From assembly GCF_014269025.2 (NCBI RefSeq), contig NZ_CP077094.1, positions 558,001 to 622,000 on the forward strand: a stretch of 64,000 nt of DNA, written 5' to 3'. The translations under genes were made by a program, and so were the position numbers. This document shows, piece by piece, positions 48,061-57,520 of this stretch. Under the pieces are notes generated by a model. The model made no database searches, had not been told where the DNA came from, and saw only the letters and a program-made list of their open reading frames with translations. This stretch comes from Pseudomonas promysalinigenes (lineage in GTDB: Bacteria; Pseudomonadota; Gammaproteobacteria; Pseudomonadales; Pseudomonadaceae). Numbering within the stretch: position 1 is the first letter of the stretch; each line of letters starts with the position of its first letter.

Positions 48061-48375
48061 ATGGGAGAGACGCAGCTACCCGCAGTCAAACCGGAGCTTT
48101 ACGAACGCCTGATCGACCGCCTTGGCCTGGCATTGGAAACCGCCAGAACATCGGTGCGATTGCGCGACGAGATGCCAGCCGAGCTGGAGTTGCGTGGCCT
48201 GAGCCATGCAGAGTTCGAAGTGATCAAGGCCTACCTGGAACGCCTCCCGGAACGCCGCAATGCCTGCGCCGGTACATTCCCGCAAGCGGAACCGACAACG
48301 GCAAAGATTATCTGGCTCAAGGACAAGAGACGCCCGCCTAGAGCGGCAGACACCAGGACGCTGCTCAATCGCTAG
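48061..48375 (+). CDS. Hypothetical protein, 104 residues
   Basis: I do not recognise this gene. It encodes a charged soluble protein, MGETQLPAVKPELYERLIDR to start, with a helical middle (AEFEVIKAYLERLPERR) and a basic C-terminus (IIWLKDKRRPPRAADTRTLL). AGGTGAACGG lies just before the ATG. It is flanked by leuS (divergent) and the YdcF-like gene and closed by a strong hairpin. The base composition is normal. Confidence 0.6.
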   Translation: MGETQLPAVKPELYERLIDRLGLALETARTSVRLRDEMPAELELRGLSHAEFEVIKAYLERLPERRNACAGTFPQAEPTTAKIIWLKDKRRPPRAADTRTLLNR

Positions 48376-48432
48376 TGGTTCTGGCGCCAGGCGCAGACAT
48401 GGCGCGGCGCGTTTACAACACACTTCTCGAAT

Positions 48433-48472
48433 CGGCGCCGGTTCAGGCTTGTTGACCGGCGCCGTTCCTTTA
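48433..48472 (+). terminator. Terminator after the 104-residue gene
   Basis: CGGCGCCGGT (48433-48442) pairs perfectly with ACCGGCGCCG (48455-48464), 12-base loop, then TTCCTTTAT. It is a good intrinsic terminator with a broken T tract. Confidence 0.85.
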
Positions 48473-48503
48473 TAGGCTGCACGCCTTCCACGGAGGTGTG
48501 TCG

Positions 48504-49265
48504 ATGCCAATTCGGTTTTTCATCAAGCAATGGCTTATGCCGCCTGGCGTGCTGTTCGTACTGCTGCTCGCTGCCTGGTGGTTGCGCAGGCGACGGCCTC
48601 GTCTGGCGGCACTGTGCTTTGCCGCAGGCTTGGGCGGGCTTTGGCTGATGAGTTTGCCGCTGGTGGTGCAGCAGGCTGCCCGCCTGTTGGAAACCGAACC
48701 GCCGTTAGCTACCGCAGATTGGGCCGGGCTGGCGAGCAAGGCTGACGCCATCGTGGTGCTCGGTGCTGGGCGCGAACGTGGCGACCCTGCCTGGGGTGGG
48801 GGTGACCAGCCCACTGCCACGGCGTTCGAACGCATACGTTTTGCGGCGCAACTGGCAAAGGCATCGGGCTTACCGGTGTTGACCAGCGGCGGCCTGCACT
48901 ACGGCACGCCGCCCAGTGAAGCGGGGCTGATGGCTGATCGGCTGCGTGAGGATTTCGCGGTGCCGGTGAAGTGGCAGGAGCAGGCCAGCCGTACCACGTG
49001 GGAGAATGCCCAGTTCAGCGCAAAGCTGTTGCAACCGCTCGGCATCCGCCGGGTGGTGGTGGTGACCCAGGCCTGGCACATGCAGCGCTCGCGCTGGTGC
49101 TTCGAGCGTGCCGGCTTCGAGGTGGTCCCGGCGCCGGTCGGGTTCCTGGGGCGCGATCATGCCCGGCCGTTTGCCGGGTTGCTGCCAGAAAGCCGGGCCA
49201 TGTGGCAGAGCGGGCAGTTGCTCAACGAAGCGGCAGGGTTGGTGGGGTATCGGTTGTTCTATTGA
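48504..49265 (+). CDS. YdcF/ElyC-family (DUF218) membrane-associated protein
   Basis: This 253-residue protein has two N-terminal membrane segments (LMPPGVLFVLLLAAWWL and the next, LAALCFAAGLGGLWLMSL), then a DUF218 domain: ADAIVVLGAGRERGDPAWGG, LPVLTSGGLHYGTPPSEAGL, EQASRTTWENAQFSAKLL and VVVTQAWHMQRSRWCFERAG. It resembles ElyC/SanA proteins linked to envelope integrity and undecaprenyl metabolism, but no specific role follows. CGGAGG ends seven bases before ATG 48504; the GTG 6 bases earlier is too close. Confidence 0.88.
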   Translation: MPIRFFIKQWLMPPGVLFVLLLAAWWLRRRRPRLAALCFAAGLGGLWLMSLPLVVQQAARLLETEPPLATADWAGLASKADAIVVLGAGRERGDPAWGGGDQPTATAFERIRFAAQLAKASGLPVLTSGGLHYGTPPSEAGLMADRLREDFAVPVKWQEQASRTTWENAQFSAKLLQPLGIRRVVVVTQAWHMQRSRWCFERAGFEVVPAPVGFLGRDHARPFAGLLPESRAMWQSGQLLNEAAGLVGYRLFY

Positions 49266-49273
49266 AACCTGCG

Positions 49274-49369
49274 CGGCCTTTTCGCAGGCAACCCCGCTCC
49301 CACTGTGGTCCGCCCATCACGCGTGATGAACTCCACCTGTGGGAGCGGTTGCAGCCGCGAAGATTCCGG
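49274..49369. repeat. Pair of inverted REP sequences
   Basis: Between the YdcF-like gene and lnt lies a REP on one strand (GGCCTTTTCGCAGGCAACCC then CGCTCCCAC, at 49274-49303) and another in opposite orientation (CTGTGGGAGCGGTTGCAGCC then GCGAAGATTCCGG, at 49337-49369). This is a BIME-like pair between convergent genes. Confidence 0.75.
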
Positions 49370-49379
49370 CGCGGGCCAT

Positions 49380-50897
49380 TCAGACGGTCTTGGCGATACG
49401 GCCTGCCAGCAGCGCCCAGCCCAGCAACAGTACGCACAGGATCGCCAGCGGCCAGGAGCGCCATTGCAGGTAGGGCGTCAGTTGCTGCATCGGCACCACG
49501 TCTCCATACAATACCGCCCGCTGGAACTGCGGCACTTGCGCGGTGATCTTGCCAAACGGGTCGATCAGCGCGGTTACGCCGTTGTTGGTGGCTCGGATCA
49601 TCCAACGGCCAGCCTCCAGTGCGCGCATCTGTGCCATCTGCAAGTGTTGCAGCGGGCCGATCGAAGTGCCGAACCAGGTATCGTTGCTGATGGTCAGCAG
49701 CAGATCGCTGCGCGCCGCAAGGCCCGCTGCGAATTCTGGGTAGACCACTTCGTAGCAGATGAATGGTGCAACCTGGTAACCCTTGGCTTGCAGCAAGGGC
49801 TGGTCTTCAGGGCCACGGGCAAAGTCGGACATCGGCAGGTTGAAGAACTCGATCGCGCCGCGCAGCATGTCCTGCAGCGGTACATACTCGCCGAAAGGCA
49901 CCAGCTTTTGCTTGAGGTAGGTGCCGTCGCCTTCGCCGGTCACCGTTACGCCGTTGTAGAAGCGGCGCTGGCGATGCACGATCTCACGTACGGGCACGCC
50001 GGTGATCAGCGCCGAATGCCGGTCGGCGGCAAAACGCCCCATCACGTCGATATAGCCCTGGGCCTGGTCCTTGAGTACCGGCACGGCGGTTTCCGGCCAC
50101 ACCAGCAGGTCGACCGGCTTGGACCTGAAGCTCATGTCGCGGTACAGCGCCAGTTGCGCATCGATGTGGGCTGGGTCCCATTTCAGATCCTGCTCGACAT
50201 TGCCCTGCAGGGCCGCGACCTTCAAGGGGTCGCCCGCAGGCGTGGTCCAGGCGTGGCCCTTAAGGGCCATGCCGATCACCCAAGGCGCTAACAGCAGCAC
50301 CACACCCACAGCCAGGAACGACGGGCGTTGGCGCAGACGGTGCAGGTTGCACAGCAGCGCAGCGGTCAATGCCAAGGTGAAGGAAACCAGCCACACCCCG
50401 CCCAGCGGTGCCAGGCCGGCAAGGGGACCGTCGAGCTGGCTGTAGCCGGCGTAGAGCCAGGGGAAACCGGTGAGGAACCAGCCCCGGAACGCCTCCTGCA
50501 ACAGCCACAGCGCGGCAAAGCACAAGGCATCTGCCAGCGGCGCCTCGTTGCGCCGCAACCAGCGCGCCCATAACCAAGTGGGCAAGGCGAAGAACCAGGC
50601 GAGGGCGGCGAAGAATGCCAACAGCAGTGCGATCGCCAACAAAGGCGAAGCGCCGCCGTAGGTGTTCATGCTGACATAGATCCACCAGGTGCCGGCACCA
50701 TACAGGCCGAAACCGAACCACCAGCCGCGCCACATGGCCTGGCGTGGGTTGAGTTCTCGTAGGCCCAGGTACAGCAGGGCAATGGACAACAAAGCCACCG
50801 GCCAGATATCGAACGGTGCCAGGGCCAGGAGCGTCGATGCGCCGGCCGCCAAGGCCAGCAGGTTACCGGGCCAGCCGGGGCGGGTGATCCAACGCAT
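49380..50897 (-). CDS. lnt: Apolipoprotein N-acyltransferase
   Basis: Lnt transfers an acyl chain from phospholipid to the N-terminal Cys of apolipoproteins in the inner membrane. The 505-residue protein has N-terminal membrane segments and a C-terminal nitrilase domain with the catalytic triad: Glu in LLVWPETAVPVLK, Lys in KQKLVPFGEYVPLQD and Cys in APFICYEVVYPE. It follows corC after 8 bases on the same strand. Confidence 0.97.
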   Translation of the reverse strand: MRWITRPGWPGNLLALAAGASTLLALAPFDIWPVALLSIALLYLGLRELNPRQAMWRGWWFGFGLYGAGTWWIYVSMNTYGGASPLLAIALLLAFFAALAWFFALPTWLWARWLRRNEAPLADALCFAALWLLQEAFRGWFLTGFPWLYAGYSQLDGPLAGLAPLGGVWLVSFTLALTAALLCNLHRLRQRPSFLAVGVVLLLAPWVIGMALKGHAWTTPAGDPLKVAALQGNVEQDLKWDPAHIDAQLALYRDMSFRSKPVDLLVWPETAVPVLKDQAQGYIDVMGRFAADRHSALITGVPVREIVHRQRRFYNGVTVTGEGDGTYLKQKLVPFGEYVPLQDMLRGAIEFFNLPMSDFARGPEDQPLLQAKGYQVAPFICYEVVYPEFAAGLAARSDLLLTISNDTWFGTSIGPLQHLQMAQMRALEAGRWMIRATNNGVTALIDPFGKITAQVPQFQRAVLYGDVVPMQQLTPYLQWRSWPLAILCVLLLGWALLAGRIAKTV

Positions 50898-50905
50898 GTG
50901 AGTCC

Positions 50906-51745
50906 TTAACGGGTGATCGGGGTCAGTCGCAGCAAGTGTATCCGCCGGCTGTCGGCGTTGAGAATACGGAACTTGTAGGCGCCGATCTCGGTGGTTTCAT
51001 TACGCTTGGGCAGGTGGCCGAAGGCGCTCATCACCAAGCCGCCAACGGTGTCGAACTCGTCATCGGAGAACCCGCTGTCGAAGAACTCATTGAAGTTGTC
51101 GATCGGGGTCAACGCCTTGACCAGGAAGTCGCCACTTGGCAGCGGCTTGATGTAGCTGTCTTCTTCGACGTCATGCTCGTCTTCGATATCGCCGACGATC
51201 TGCTCCAGCACGTCCTCGATGGTCACCAGCCCGGCCACGCCGCCGTATTCGTCGATAACGATGGCCATGTGGTTGTGGTTGGCGCGAAATTCGCGCAGCA
51301 GCACGTTCAGGCGTTTGGACTCCGGCACGAAGGTGGCCGGGCGCAGCAAGTCCTTGATGTTGAAGCTGTCGCCGTTCTCCTTGAGGATCAGCGGCAGCAG
51401 GTCCTTGGCCAGCAGGATCCCGAGCACATCGTCATGGCTTTCGCCGATCACCGGGTAGCGCGAGTGGGCGGCGTCGATGACCGCCGGCAGGAATTCGCGC
51501 GGCGATTGGGTCGCCTTGATGCTGATCATTTGCGAACGCGGAACCATGATGTCGCGAACCTGCAGGTCTGCAACCTGGATGGCACCCTCGACGATGGTCA
51601 GCGCTTCGCTGTCGAGCAGCTTGTTCTGATGGGCTTCGCGCAGCAGCTCAAGGAGCTCCTGGCGGTTTTTCGGCTCATGGGCAAAAGCCTGGGTCAGTTT
51701 ACCCAGCCAGGACTTTTGCCCGTTGCTCGATCGATCTTCGCTCAT
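50906..51745 (-). CDS. corC: Magnesium/cobalt efflux CorC-like protein
   Basis: This 279-residue cytoplasmic protein has two CBS domains (about residues 60-190, with VRDIMVPRSQMISI and VPESKRLNVLLREFRANHNH, then MAIVIDEYGGVAGLVTIEDV) and a CorC_HlyC transporter-associated domain at the C-terminus (DEFDTVGGLVMSAFGHLPKR). It lacks the membrane domain of larger CorB-like proteins. Named for Mg/Co resistance phenotypes; the position between ybeY and lnt is conserved. Confidence 0.92.
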   Translation of the reverse strand: MSEDRSSNGQKSWLGKLTQAFAHEPKNRQELLELLREAHQNKLLDSEALTIVEGAIQVADLQVRDIMVPRSQMISIKATQSPREFLPAVIDAAHSRYPVIGESHDDVLGILLAKDLLPLILKENGDSFNIKDLLRPATFVPESKRLNVLLREFRANHNHMAIVIDEYGGVAGLVTIEDVLEQIVGDIEDEHDVEEDSYIKPLPSGDFLVKALTPIDNFNEFFDSGFSDDEFDTVGGLVMSAFGHLPKRNETTEIGAYKFRILNADSRRIHLLRLTPITR

Positions 51746-51770
51746 GGCGTTTCTCGTGATCCTTGGTGTA

Positions 51771-52244
51771 TCAGTGTGTGAGAGGTTCGTTTTCATCGTC
51801 GGCATAGGGGTCGGGGTGACCCAGTTCTGCCAGCAATTCCCGTTCCAGCGCTTCCATTTCCTCGGCCTCATCGTCCTCGATGTGGTCGTAGCCGAGTAGG
51901 TGCAGGCAGCCGTGAATTACCAGGTGTGCCCAGTGGGCTTGCAAGGCTTTGCCCTGTTCGGCAGCCTCGCGCTCGACCACTGGCACGCAAATCACCAGAT
52001 CCCCCAACAGTGGGATATCCAGCAGATCGTCGGGTACGTCCGCCGGGAACGACAGGACGTTGGTCGCGTAATCTTTGTGCCGATAGGTGTGATTTAGTTC
52101 GCGGCCTTCGGCTTCGTCGACCAGACGAATGGTCATCTCGGAATCGGCGCTGCGCTGGCGCAAGGCCAGCTCGCACCAGCGGCGGAAAGCAGCGTCATCC
52201 GGGGCGGCAGCGTCCGTAGCCCTTTGCAAATCGAGCTCAAGCAT
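51771..52244 (-). CDS. ybeY: rRNA maturation RNase YbeY
   Basis: YbeY is a metal-dependent endoribonuclease in 16S rRNA 3' processing and 70S quality control. The 157-residue protein has the zinc motif [15 protein letters not shown] (three His), with [14 protein letters not shown] before it. Starts at [20 protein letters not shown], overlapping the phoH stop by 8 bases. A longer upstream frame runs into phoH. Confidence 0.95.
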   Translation of the reverse strand: MLELDLQRATDAAAPDDAAFRRWCELALRQRSADSEMTIRLVDEAEGRELNHTYRHKDYATNVLSFPADVPDDLLDIPLLGDLVICVPVVEREAAEQGKALQAHWAHLVIHGCLHLLGYDHIEDDEAEEMEALERELLAELGHPDPYADDENEPLTH

Positions 52245-53235
52245 CTTTGCCGGGCGCCTCGGGCTTGGCCTGACGGGCATCGAAGCGGTCATAGGCTTCG
52301 ACGATACGCTGTACCAGTGGGTGACGAACCACATCCTTGGGTTGGAAGTGGGTGAAGCTGATGCCCGGCACGTCCTTGAGCACCTCGATCACATGGGCCA
52401 GGCCCGACTTGGTGCCACGCGGCAGATCGACCTGGGTGATGTCACCGGTGATCACCGCCGTGGAGCCGAAGCCGATGCGGGTGAGGAACATCTTCATCTG
52501 CTCGAGGGTGGTGTTCTGGCTCTCGTCAAGGATGATGAAGCTGTTGTTCAGTGTGCGGCCGCGCATGTAGGCCAGCGGGGCGATCTCGATCACCTGGCGC
52601 TCGATCAGCTTGGCCACGTGCTCGAAGCCGAGCATCTCGTACAGCGCGTCGTACAGCGGGCGCAGATACGGGTCGATCTTCTGAGCCAGGTCGCCGGGCA
52701 GGAAGCCGAGCTTTTCACCCGCTTCAACAGCTGGGCGCACCAGCAGGATGCGGCGCACCTGCTCGCGTTCCAGGGCATCGACGGCGCAGGCCACGGCGAG
52801 ATACGTCTTGCCGGTACCCGCAGGGCCAATGCCGAAGTTGATGTCGTTGCCCAGGATTTCCTTGACGTAACGCTGCTGGTTGACGCCGCGCGGGCGGATG
52901 TTGCCCTTGCGCGTGCGCAACGAAACGCTCACTTCATTCACCGCCGGGTTGTCGATGTTCTCGACCGTCGACTCCTGCAGGTACAGGTGCACGGTTTCCG
53001 GCGACAACTCGGTGGCCTTGGCCTCACGGTAGAGACGGCGCAGCAGTTGCTCGGCAGCGGAGGTGGTCTTGGGTTCGCCGATCAGCTCGAATTGGTTGCC
53101 GCGGTTGCGGATTTCGATAGCCAGGCGTTGTTCGATCAGGCGCAGGTGCTCGTCGAACTGGCCGCACAAATTGGCGAAACGGTGGGCCTCGAAAGGTTCG
53201 AGGATGAAACGATGAGGTTGTATGGGTGCGTTCAA
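52237..53235 (-). CDS. ybeZ: PhoH-family ATPase (YbeZ)
   Basis: PhoH-like protein, 332 residues, an RNA-linked P-loop NTPase working with YbeY. Walker A is [19 protein letters not shown] (about residues 135-153) and Walker [19 protein letters not shown]. The start [20 protein letters not shown] is typical. It overlaps ybeY by 8 bases. In many gammaproteobacteria miaB lies immediately upstream; here only 60 bases precede a new plus-strand frame and no miaB is found. Confidence 0.94.
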   Translation of the reverse strand: MNAPIQPHRFILEPFEAHRFANLCGQFDEHLRLIEQRLAIEIRNRGNQFELIGEPKTTSAAEQLLRRLYREAKATELSPETVHLYLQESTVENIDNPAVNEVSVSLRTRKGNIRPRGVNQQRYVKEILGNDINFGIGPAGTGKTYLAVACAVDALEREQVRRILLVRPAVEAGEKLGFLPGDLAQKIDPYLRPLYDALYEMLGFEHVAKLIERQVIEIAPLAYMRGRTLNNSFIILDESQNTTLEQMKMFLTRIGFGSTAVITGDITQVDLPRGTKSGLAHVIEVLKDVPGISFTHFQPKDVVRHPLVQRIVEAYDRFDARQAKPEAPGKDA

Positions 53236-53366
53236 GGTCGTTTTTAGCCGCTCGTCGGCGATGGAATTGAACTCAAGAATAACCCTTGAGCGGCAGTGGC
53301 GAAAGCACTGAAACGATCAAGGGTAGGTATGGGCCGCCAGGCTGCGTTTGCCGGAGGCTGCTCTGC

Positions 53367-53372
53367 TATGAT
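53367..53372 (+). promoter_or_regulatory. Candidate -10 box for the DUF1820 gene
   Basis: TATGAT occurs in a CTGCTATGATGCGCGCC context typical of Pseudomonas sigma-70 promoters, 38 bases before the DUF1820 start. A good -35 hexamer is not seen. Confidence 0.45.
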
Positions 53373-53409
53373 GCGCGCCTTTTCTTACGCATGTGCTATC
53401 GCGCCGATC

Positions 53410-53736
53410 ATGAGCAAACGTGAACCTGCCATCTATAAAGTGATCTTCCTCAATCAGGGGCAGGTCTTCGAAATGTATGCCAAACAGATCTATCAGAGCG
53501 ACCTGTGGGGCTTTCTGGAAATCGAGGAGTTCGTGTTCGGCGAGCGCACCCAAGTGGTGGTCGACCCCAGCGAAGAGAAGCTCAAGAACCAGTTCGAAGG
53601 GGTGATTCGCAGCTTCGTACCCATGCACTCGATCGTGCGTATCGACGAAGTGGAGCGGCTTGGCACTGCCAAGATCAGCGAAGCCAAGGCCGGCGGCAAC
53701 GTCATGCCATTCCCGATGCCCATGCCGGAGCGCTGA
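53410..53736 (+). CDS. DUF1820 family protein
   Basis: The 108-residue protein starts MSKREPAIYKVIFLNQGQVF and contains LWGFLEIEEFVFGERTQVVV then DPSEEKLKNQFEGV. It matches the DUF1820 family, of unknown function, common in gammaproteobacteria. A longer frame from 53296 lacks support. The C-terminus ends in Pro/Met-rich FPMPMPER. It is convergent with the Sel1 gene, 3 bases apart. Confidence 0.88.
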   Translation: MSKREPAIYKVIFLNQGQVFEMYAKQIYQSDLWGFLEIEEFVFGERTQVVVDPSEEKLKNQFEGVIRSFVPMHSIVRIDEVERLGTAKISEAKAGGNVMPFPMPMPER

Positions 53737-53739
53737 GCC

Positions 53740-54285
53740 TCAGGGAAGTGGCGAGAACGGTGTGCGCCCTTCGGCGTTCTGCAGTTCCAACAGGTATTTG
53801 CGGAAGATCTGCCCAAGTACCTGGGTAGCGTGCTCCAGCTCGTCGCGCGGCATCTGCTCGGTCACTTCGTCGGCCATGTCCAGGGCGTCTTCTGCGCCGT
53901 TGACCGCAGCCATTTTCAGCAGGATGTAGGCCTGCACGTTGTTGGCCTTGACCCCTTCGCCATGGAAGAACATGGCGCCAAGGCGGTACTGCGCTTGGGC
54001 ATGGCCTTGCAAAGATGCCTTTTGGTACCAGTCCAGGGCCTTTTTGAGGTTTTGGGGCGTTAGCGTGTAGTAATACTCGCCAAGCTCGAACTGCGCCTGG
54101 GCGTCCCCGGTCGCCGCTGCCTGCTCGCAGGTTTTGAGCGCGTTCTGCAGGTCTTCTGGCTGAACATTGAGCGTGCAGCGCCCCGTTGCCGGAATCAGCA
54201 ACGAGTTACCGCCCTCCGCCAAGGCCAGCAGGGGCTGAAGAAGCAACAGGCAGCCCAGGGTCAGGGCGCGGCCGGTGCGGTTCAT
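53740..54285 (-). CDS. Sel1-repeat (TPR-like) secreted protein
   Basis: The 181-residue protein has a signal peptide (LTLGCLLLLQPLLALA, cut after LALA). Two to three Sel1 repeats follow: GDAQAQFELGEYYYT, then KKALDWYQKASLQGHAQAQY with RLGAMFFHGEGVKANNVQAY. Such proteins serve as periplasmic scaffolds. A longer frame upstream is disfavoured because it would hide the signal peptide. The function is unknown. Confidence 0.85.
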   Translation of the reverse strand: MNRTGRALTLGCLLLLQPLLALAEGGNSLLIPATGRCTLNVQPEDLQNALKTCEQAAATGDAQAQFELGEYYYTLTPQNLKKALDWYQKASLQGHAQAQYRLGAMFFHGEGVKANNVQAYILLKMAAVNGAEDALDMADEVTEQMPRDELEHATQVLGQIFRKYLLELQNAEGRTPFSPLP

Positions 54286-54472
54286 GGGGATCGACTTACC
54301 TCTGCAAAGCTGCGGCCAATGTCTCTGGTGGCACATTATGGGATAAGCAGCGCCAACCTTACAAAGTTTTACGCGAATTTCTCTATTGATAAAGCTTTGC
54401 TGATTCTACAGCGCATTTATTCCGTGCACGGGCCTCTTGCCAGCCAGTCCACTCCCATAAGTAAATGCATCA

Positions 54473-54503
54473 CTGTAGGAGCGGGTACACCGGCGAAGAG
54501 GCC
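54473..54503 (+). repeat. REP-like sequence
   Basis: CTGTAGGAGCGGGTACACCG then GCGAAGAGGCC is a diverged P. putida REP, 16 bases from the hemL 3' end. The preceding 54330-54430 region is AT-rich compared with its surroundings and probably holds the Sel1 gene promoter on the minus strand; no further gene is seen. Confidence 0.7.
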
Positions 54504-54518
54504 CCTGCAGGCCAACCT

Positions 54519-55802
54519 TTACTTCAGCGCGGCAAAGGCTTTTTCAGCAGCGTCCAGGGTAATTTGCAGCTCTTTTTCCCCATGAACGATCGAGGTGAAG
54601 CCTGCTTCGAACGCGCTCGGCGCCAGGTACACGCCGCCGTCGAGCATCAGGTGGAAGAAGCGCTTGAACCGTTCGGCGTCGCTGGCCATCACATCGTCGA
54701 AGGTGACGATGTCGTCGGCGCCACTGAAGTACAGGCCGAACATGGCGCCTGCCTGGGTGGTCACGAACGGTACGCCAGCAGCGTCGGCGCGTTGTTGCAG
54801 GCCGTCGAGCATGCGGCTGGTGAATGCGCTGAGTTCGTCGTGGAAGCCGGGGCGGCTGATCAGTTTCAAGGTCGTCAGGCCGGCAGCCATGGCCAGGGGG
54901 TTACCCGACAGTGTACCGGCTTGATAGACCGGCCCCAGCGGCGCGATGCAGCCCATGATCTCGCGCTTGCCACCGAAGCAACCCACCGGCATGCCACCGC
55001 CGACGATCTTGCCGAAGGTCGACAGGTCCGGCTTGATCCCGTAGTGACCTTGGGCGCCGCCCAGCGAAACGCGAAAACCGGTCATCACTTCGTCGAAAAT
55101 CAGCACCACGCCGTGCTTGTCGCACTGCTCGCGCAGCCCTTCGAGGAAGCCAGGTGCTGGTGGTACGCAGTTCATGTTGCCGGCGACCGGTTCAACGATG
55201 ATGCAGGCGACGGTCTGGCCCACTTCGGCCAGGGTCTTTTCCACGGCTGCAATGTCGTTGAACGGCAGGGTCAGGGTGTGCTTGGCGAAGTCCGCTGGGA
55301 CGCCTGCCGAGCTTGGCACGCCTTGGGTCAGCAGGCCGGAACCTGCCTTGACCAGCAAGCTGTCGGAGTGGCCGTGGTAGCAGCCTTCGAACTTGATGAT
55401 GGCGTCACGGCCGGTGTAGCCACGGGCCAGGCGTATGGCGCTCATGGTCGCCTCGGTGCCGGAGCTGACCATGCGCACCATTTCCATCGACGGCACCAGC
55501 GAGCAGACCAGGTCGGCCATTTCGGTTTCCATGGCGGTCGGCGCCCCGTAGGACAGGCCGTGTTCGAGCTGGCGGCGCACTGCGTCGAGCACGTCTGGGT
55601 GGCCGTGGCCAAGGATCATCGGGCCCCAGGAGCCGACGTAGTCGACATAGCGCTTGTCATCTTCATCGACGACATAAGCGCCCTCAGCGTGCTTGAAGAA
55701 CAGTGGGGTGCCTCCGACGCTCTTGAAGGCGCGGACTGGCGAGTTTACGCCGCCAGGAATGTGCTTCTGGGCTTGGGCGAACAGGGCTTCGGAACGGGAC
55801 AT
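54519..55802 (-). CDS. hemL: Glutamate-1-semialdehyde 2,1-aminomutase
   Basis: HemL converts glutamate-1-semialdehyde to 5-aminolevulinate, the tetrapyrrole precursor. The 427-residue PLP enzyme begins [20 protein letters not shown]. The cofactor Lys lies in [20 protein letters not shown]; other family text is [20 protein letters not shown] and [20 protein letters not shown]. The gene precedes no other heme gene; thiE and thiD lie upstream on the same strand after 18 bases. Confidence 0.97.
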   Translation of the reverse strand: MSRSEALFAQAQKHIPGGVNSPVRAFKSVGGTPLFFKHAEGAYVVDEDDKRYVDYVGSWGPMILGHGHPDVLDAVRRQLEHGLSYGAPTAMETEMADLVCSLVPSMEMVRMVSSGTEATMSAIRLARGYTGRDAIIKFEGCYHGHSDSLLVKAGSGLLTQGVPSSAGVPADFAKHTLTLPFNDIAAVEKTLAEVGQTVACIIVEPVAGNMNCVPPAPGFLEGLREQCDKHGVVLIFDEVMTGFRVSLGGAQGHYGIKPDLSTFGKIVGGGMPVGCFGGKREIMGCIAPLGPVYQAGTLSGNPLAMAAGLTTLKLISRPGFHDELSAFTSRMLDGLQQRADAAGVPFVTTQAGAMFGLYFSGADDIVTFDDVMASDAERFKRFFHLMLDGGVYLAPSAFEAGFTSIVHGEKELQITLDAAEKAFAALK

Positions 55803-55820
55803 AGGGGTCTTCTCTCGAAA

Positions 55821-56444
55821 TCAGGAAGCGAACAGGGCGTTGAAGGCGCGGGCGCGGCGGGTGACTTCCTGCGCGCTGTCGGCGCCGAACAGGCCGTGGA
55901 TCACCGCCAGTAGATCGGCACCGTGGGCGATCAGCGGGGCGGCATTGTCAAGGGTGACACCACCGATCACGGCGATCGGCAGTTTCACCTGGGCGCGGGC
56001 CTGCTCCAGCAGTTCAAGGTTGGCAGCCGGCGCGCCGGGCTTGGTGACGGAATTGAAGAAACGGCCGAAGGCGACATAGCTGGCGCCTTCCTGGGCCGCT
56101 TGTGCGGCCAGCTCGAGGCTGGCGTGGCAGGTGGACCCGATGATGGCCTGGCGGCCCAGCAAGGCACGGGCCGGGGTCAGTGGGCCGTCGGTCTGGCCCA
56201 GGTGCACACCGACGCCCAGGCGCGCGGCCAGTTCGGCATCGTCGTTGATCACAAGCCCAGTGCCGTAGCGCTCGCACAGCTTCATCAGTGCCTCGGCCTC
56301 GCGCAAGCGGCGCGCGGCGTCGTCACTCTTGTCGCGGTACTGCAGCAGGCACACGCCGCCTTCCAGCGCGGCTTCGACATGAGACAGGAAACGGCCGGCG
56401 AGCAGCTGGCTGTCGGTGATGGCGTACAGGCCGCGTAGTTTCAT
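55821..56444 (-). CDS. thiE: Thiamine-phosphate synthase
   Basis: ThiE joins HMP-PP and thiazole phosphate to thiamine phosphate. The 207-residue TIM-barrel protein has [20 protein letters not shown] near residue 35 and [20 protein letters not shown] near residue 62, with the C-terminal [16 protein letters not shown]. It lies between thiD and hemL, 13 bases after thiD. Confidence 0.95.
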   Translation of the reverse strand: MKLRGLYAITDSQLLAGRFLSHVEAALEGGVCLLQYRDKSDDAARRLREAEALMKLCERYGTGLVINDDAELAARLGVGVHLGQTDGPLTPARALLGRQAIIGSTCHASLELAAQAAQEGASYVAFGRFFNSVTKPGAPAANLELLEQARAQVKLPIAVIGGVTLDNAAPLIAHGADLLAVIHGLFGADSAQEVTRRARAFNALFAS

Positions 56445-56457
56445 TGATAGCCTCTTT

Positions 56458-57255
56458 TCAGCTGCAGAAATCCAGGGGCAGGCGGCGCGGTACGTACTGG
56501 CCCCTGCCCAATTGCTCGGCGTCGCGCAGGGTGCGCCAGGTGTAATCCAGCGAGCTTTTCACTGCGCTTTGCAGGTGCTCGCCAAGGGCCAGGCGACCGG
56601 CCAAGGCGCTGGCCAGGGTGCAGCCAGAGCCATGGTAACTGCCAGGCAAGCGTTGGCAGGTCCAGGTGTGGCTTTGGCCGTCGCGGCTGTACAGGCGGTT
56701 ATGGATTTCGTCTTCGTCGCCGTGGCCGCCGGTGATCAGCAGGTGCTTGCAAAACGGCAACAGCTTTTCGGCGCATTCGTCGGCAGTGCCCTCGGGCAGT
56801 TCGGCCAGGATGCGAGCTTCAGGCAGGTTTGGCGTGGCGATGGTCGCAAGCGGCAGCAAACGCTCGCGCAGGGCATAGCCGACTTCGTCCTTACCTAGGC
56901 GGCCACCACCACCGGCACGCAGCACCGGGTCACAGACCATCGGCAGGTGCGGGTGAGCACTGAGCAGTTCGGCGACAGTGTCGACCATGCCGATCGAGCC
57001 GAGCATGCCCAGCTTGACGGCGGCCACCGTGGAGTCGACCAGCACGGCGTTTGCCTGGGCCAGCACCCATTCACGGTCGAGCACACGGAAGTCGGAAACG
57101 TTGACGGTATCCTGCACGGTCAGGGCGGTCACGGTAGGTGCTGCGTGACAGCCTTGAGCGATCAGGGCTTCGATATCTGCCTGCAAGCCGGCGCCGCCAC
57201 TTGGGTCGTGGCCGGAGAGACAGAGGACAACGGGGCGGGAGCTGTAGGTATTCAT
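56458..57255 (-). CDS. thiD: Hydroxymethylpyrimidine/phosphomethylpyrimidine kinase
   Basis: ThiD makes HMP-PP for ThiE. The 265-residue ribokinase-fold protein begins [20 protein letters not shown] and contains [17 protein letters not shown] and, near the C-terminus, the ATP/anion-hole segment [20 protein letters not shown]. The start at 57255 is chosen over an upstream one, which would add nine residues with no ribosome site. Confidence 0.95.
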   Translation of the reverse strand: MNTYSSRPVVLCLSGHDPSGGAGLQADIEALIAQGCHAAPTVTALTVQDTVNVSDFRVLDREWVLAQANAVLVDSTVAAVKLGMLGSIGMVDTVAELLSAHPHLPMVCDPVLRAGGGGRLGKDEVGYALRERLLPLATIATPNLPEARILAELPEGTADECAEKLLPFCKHLLITGGHGDEDEIHNRLYSRDGQSHTWTCQRLPGSYHGSGCTLASALAGRLALGEHLQSAVKSSLDYTWRTLRDAEQLGRGQYVPRRLPLDFCS

Positions 57256-57520
57256 GGTCGGCGAGCTTACCACCAAACCCATTTGTGCGAATCGCCCGCC
57301 CAGTCAGATTTGCTGACCATGCAGTCAAATTCTCTCGTCGAATGCCCCTAAAAGCCTTGATTTAGAGCCTTTTTAGTGAAAATTCGTACGGTCGGTTGCC
57401 TGGGTTGAAAGCTATGCTAGAGTGCTCGGATAACTCGATAAACGGGCTCTGCCGGATTTCGTCGTCTCAAAGGGATCGGAGGCCACCGCGACGCGACCGT
57501 GCAGGCGAAGCTGGGGCTGT

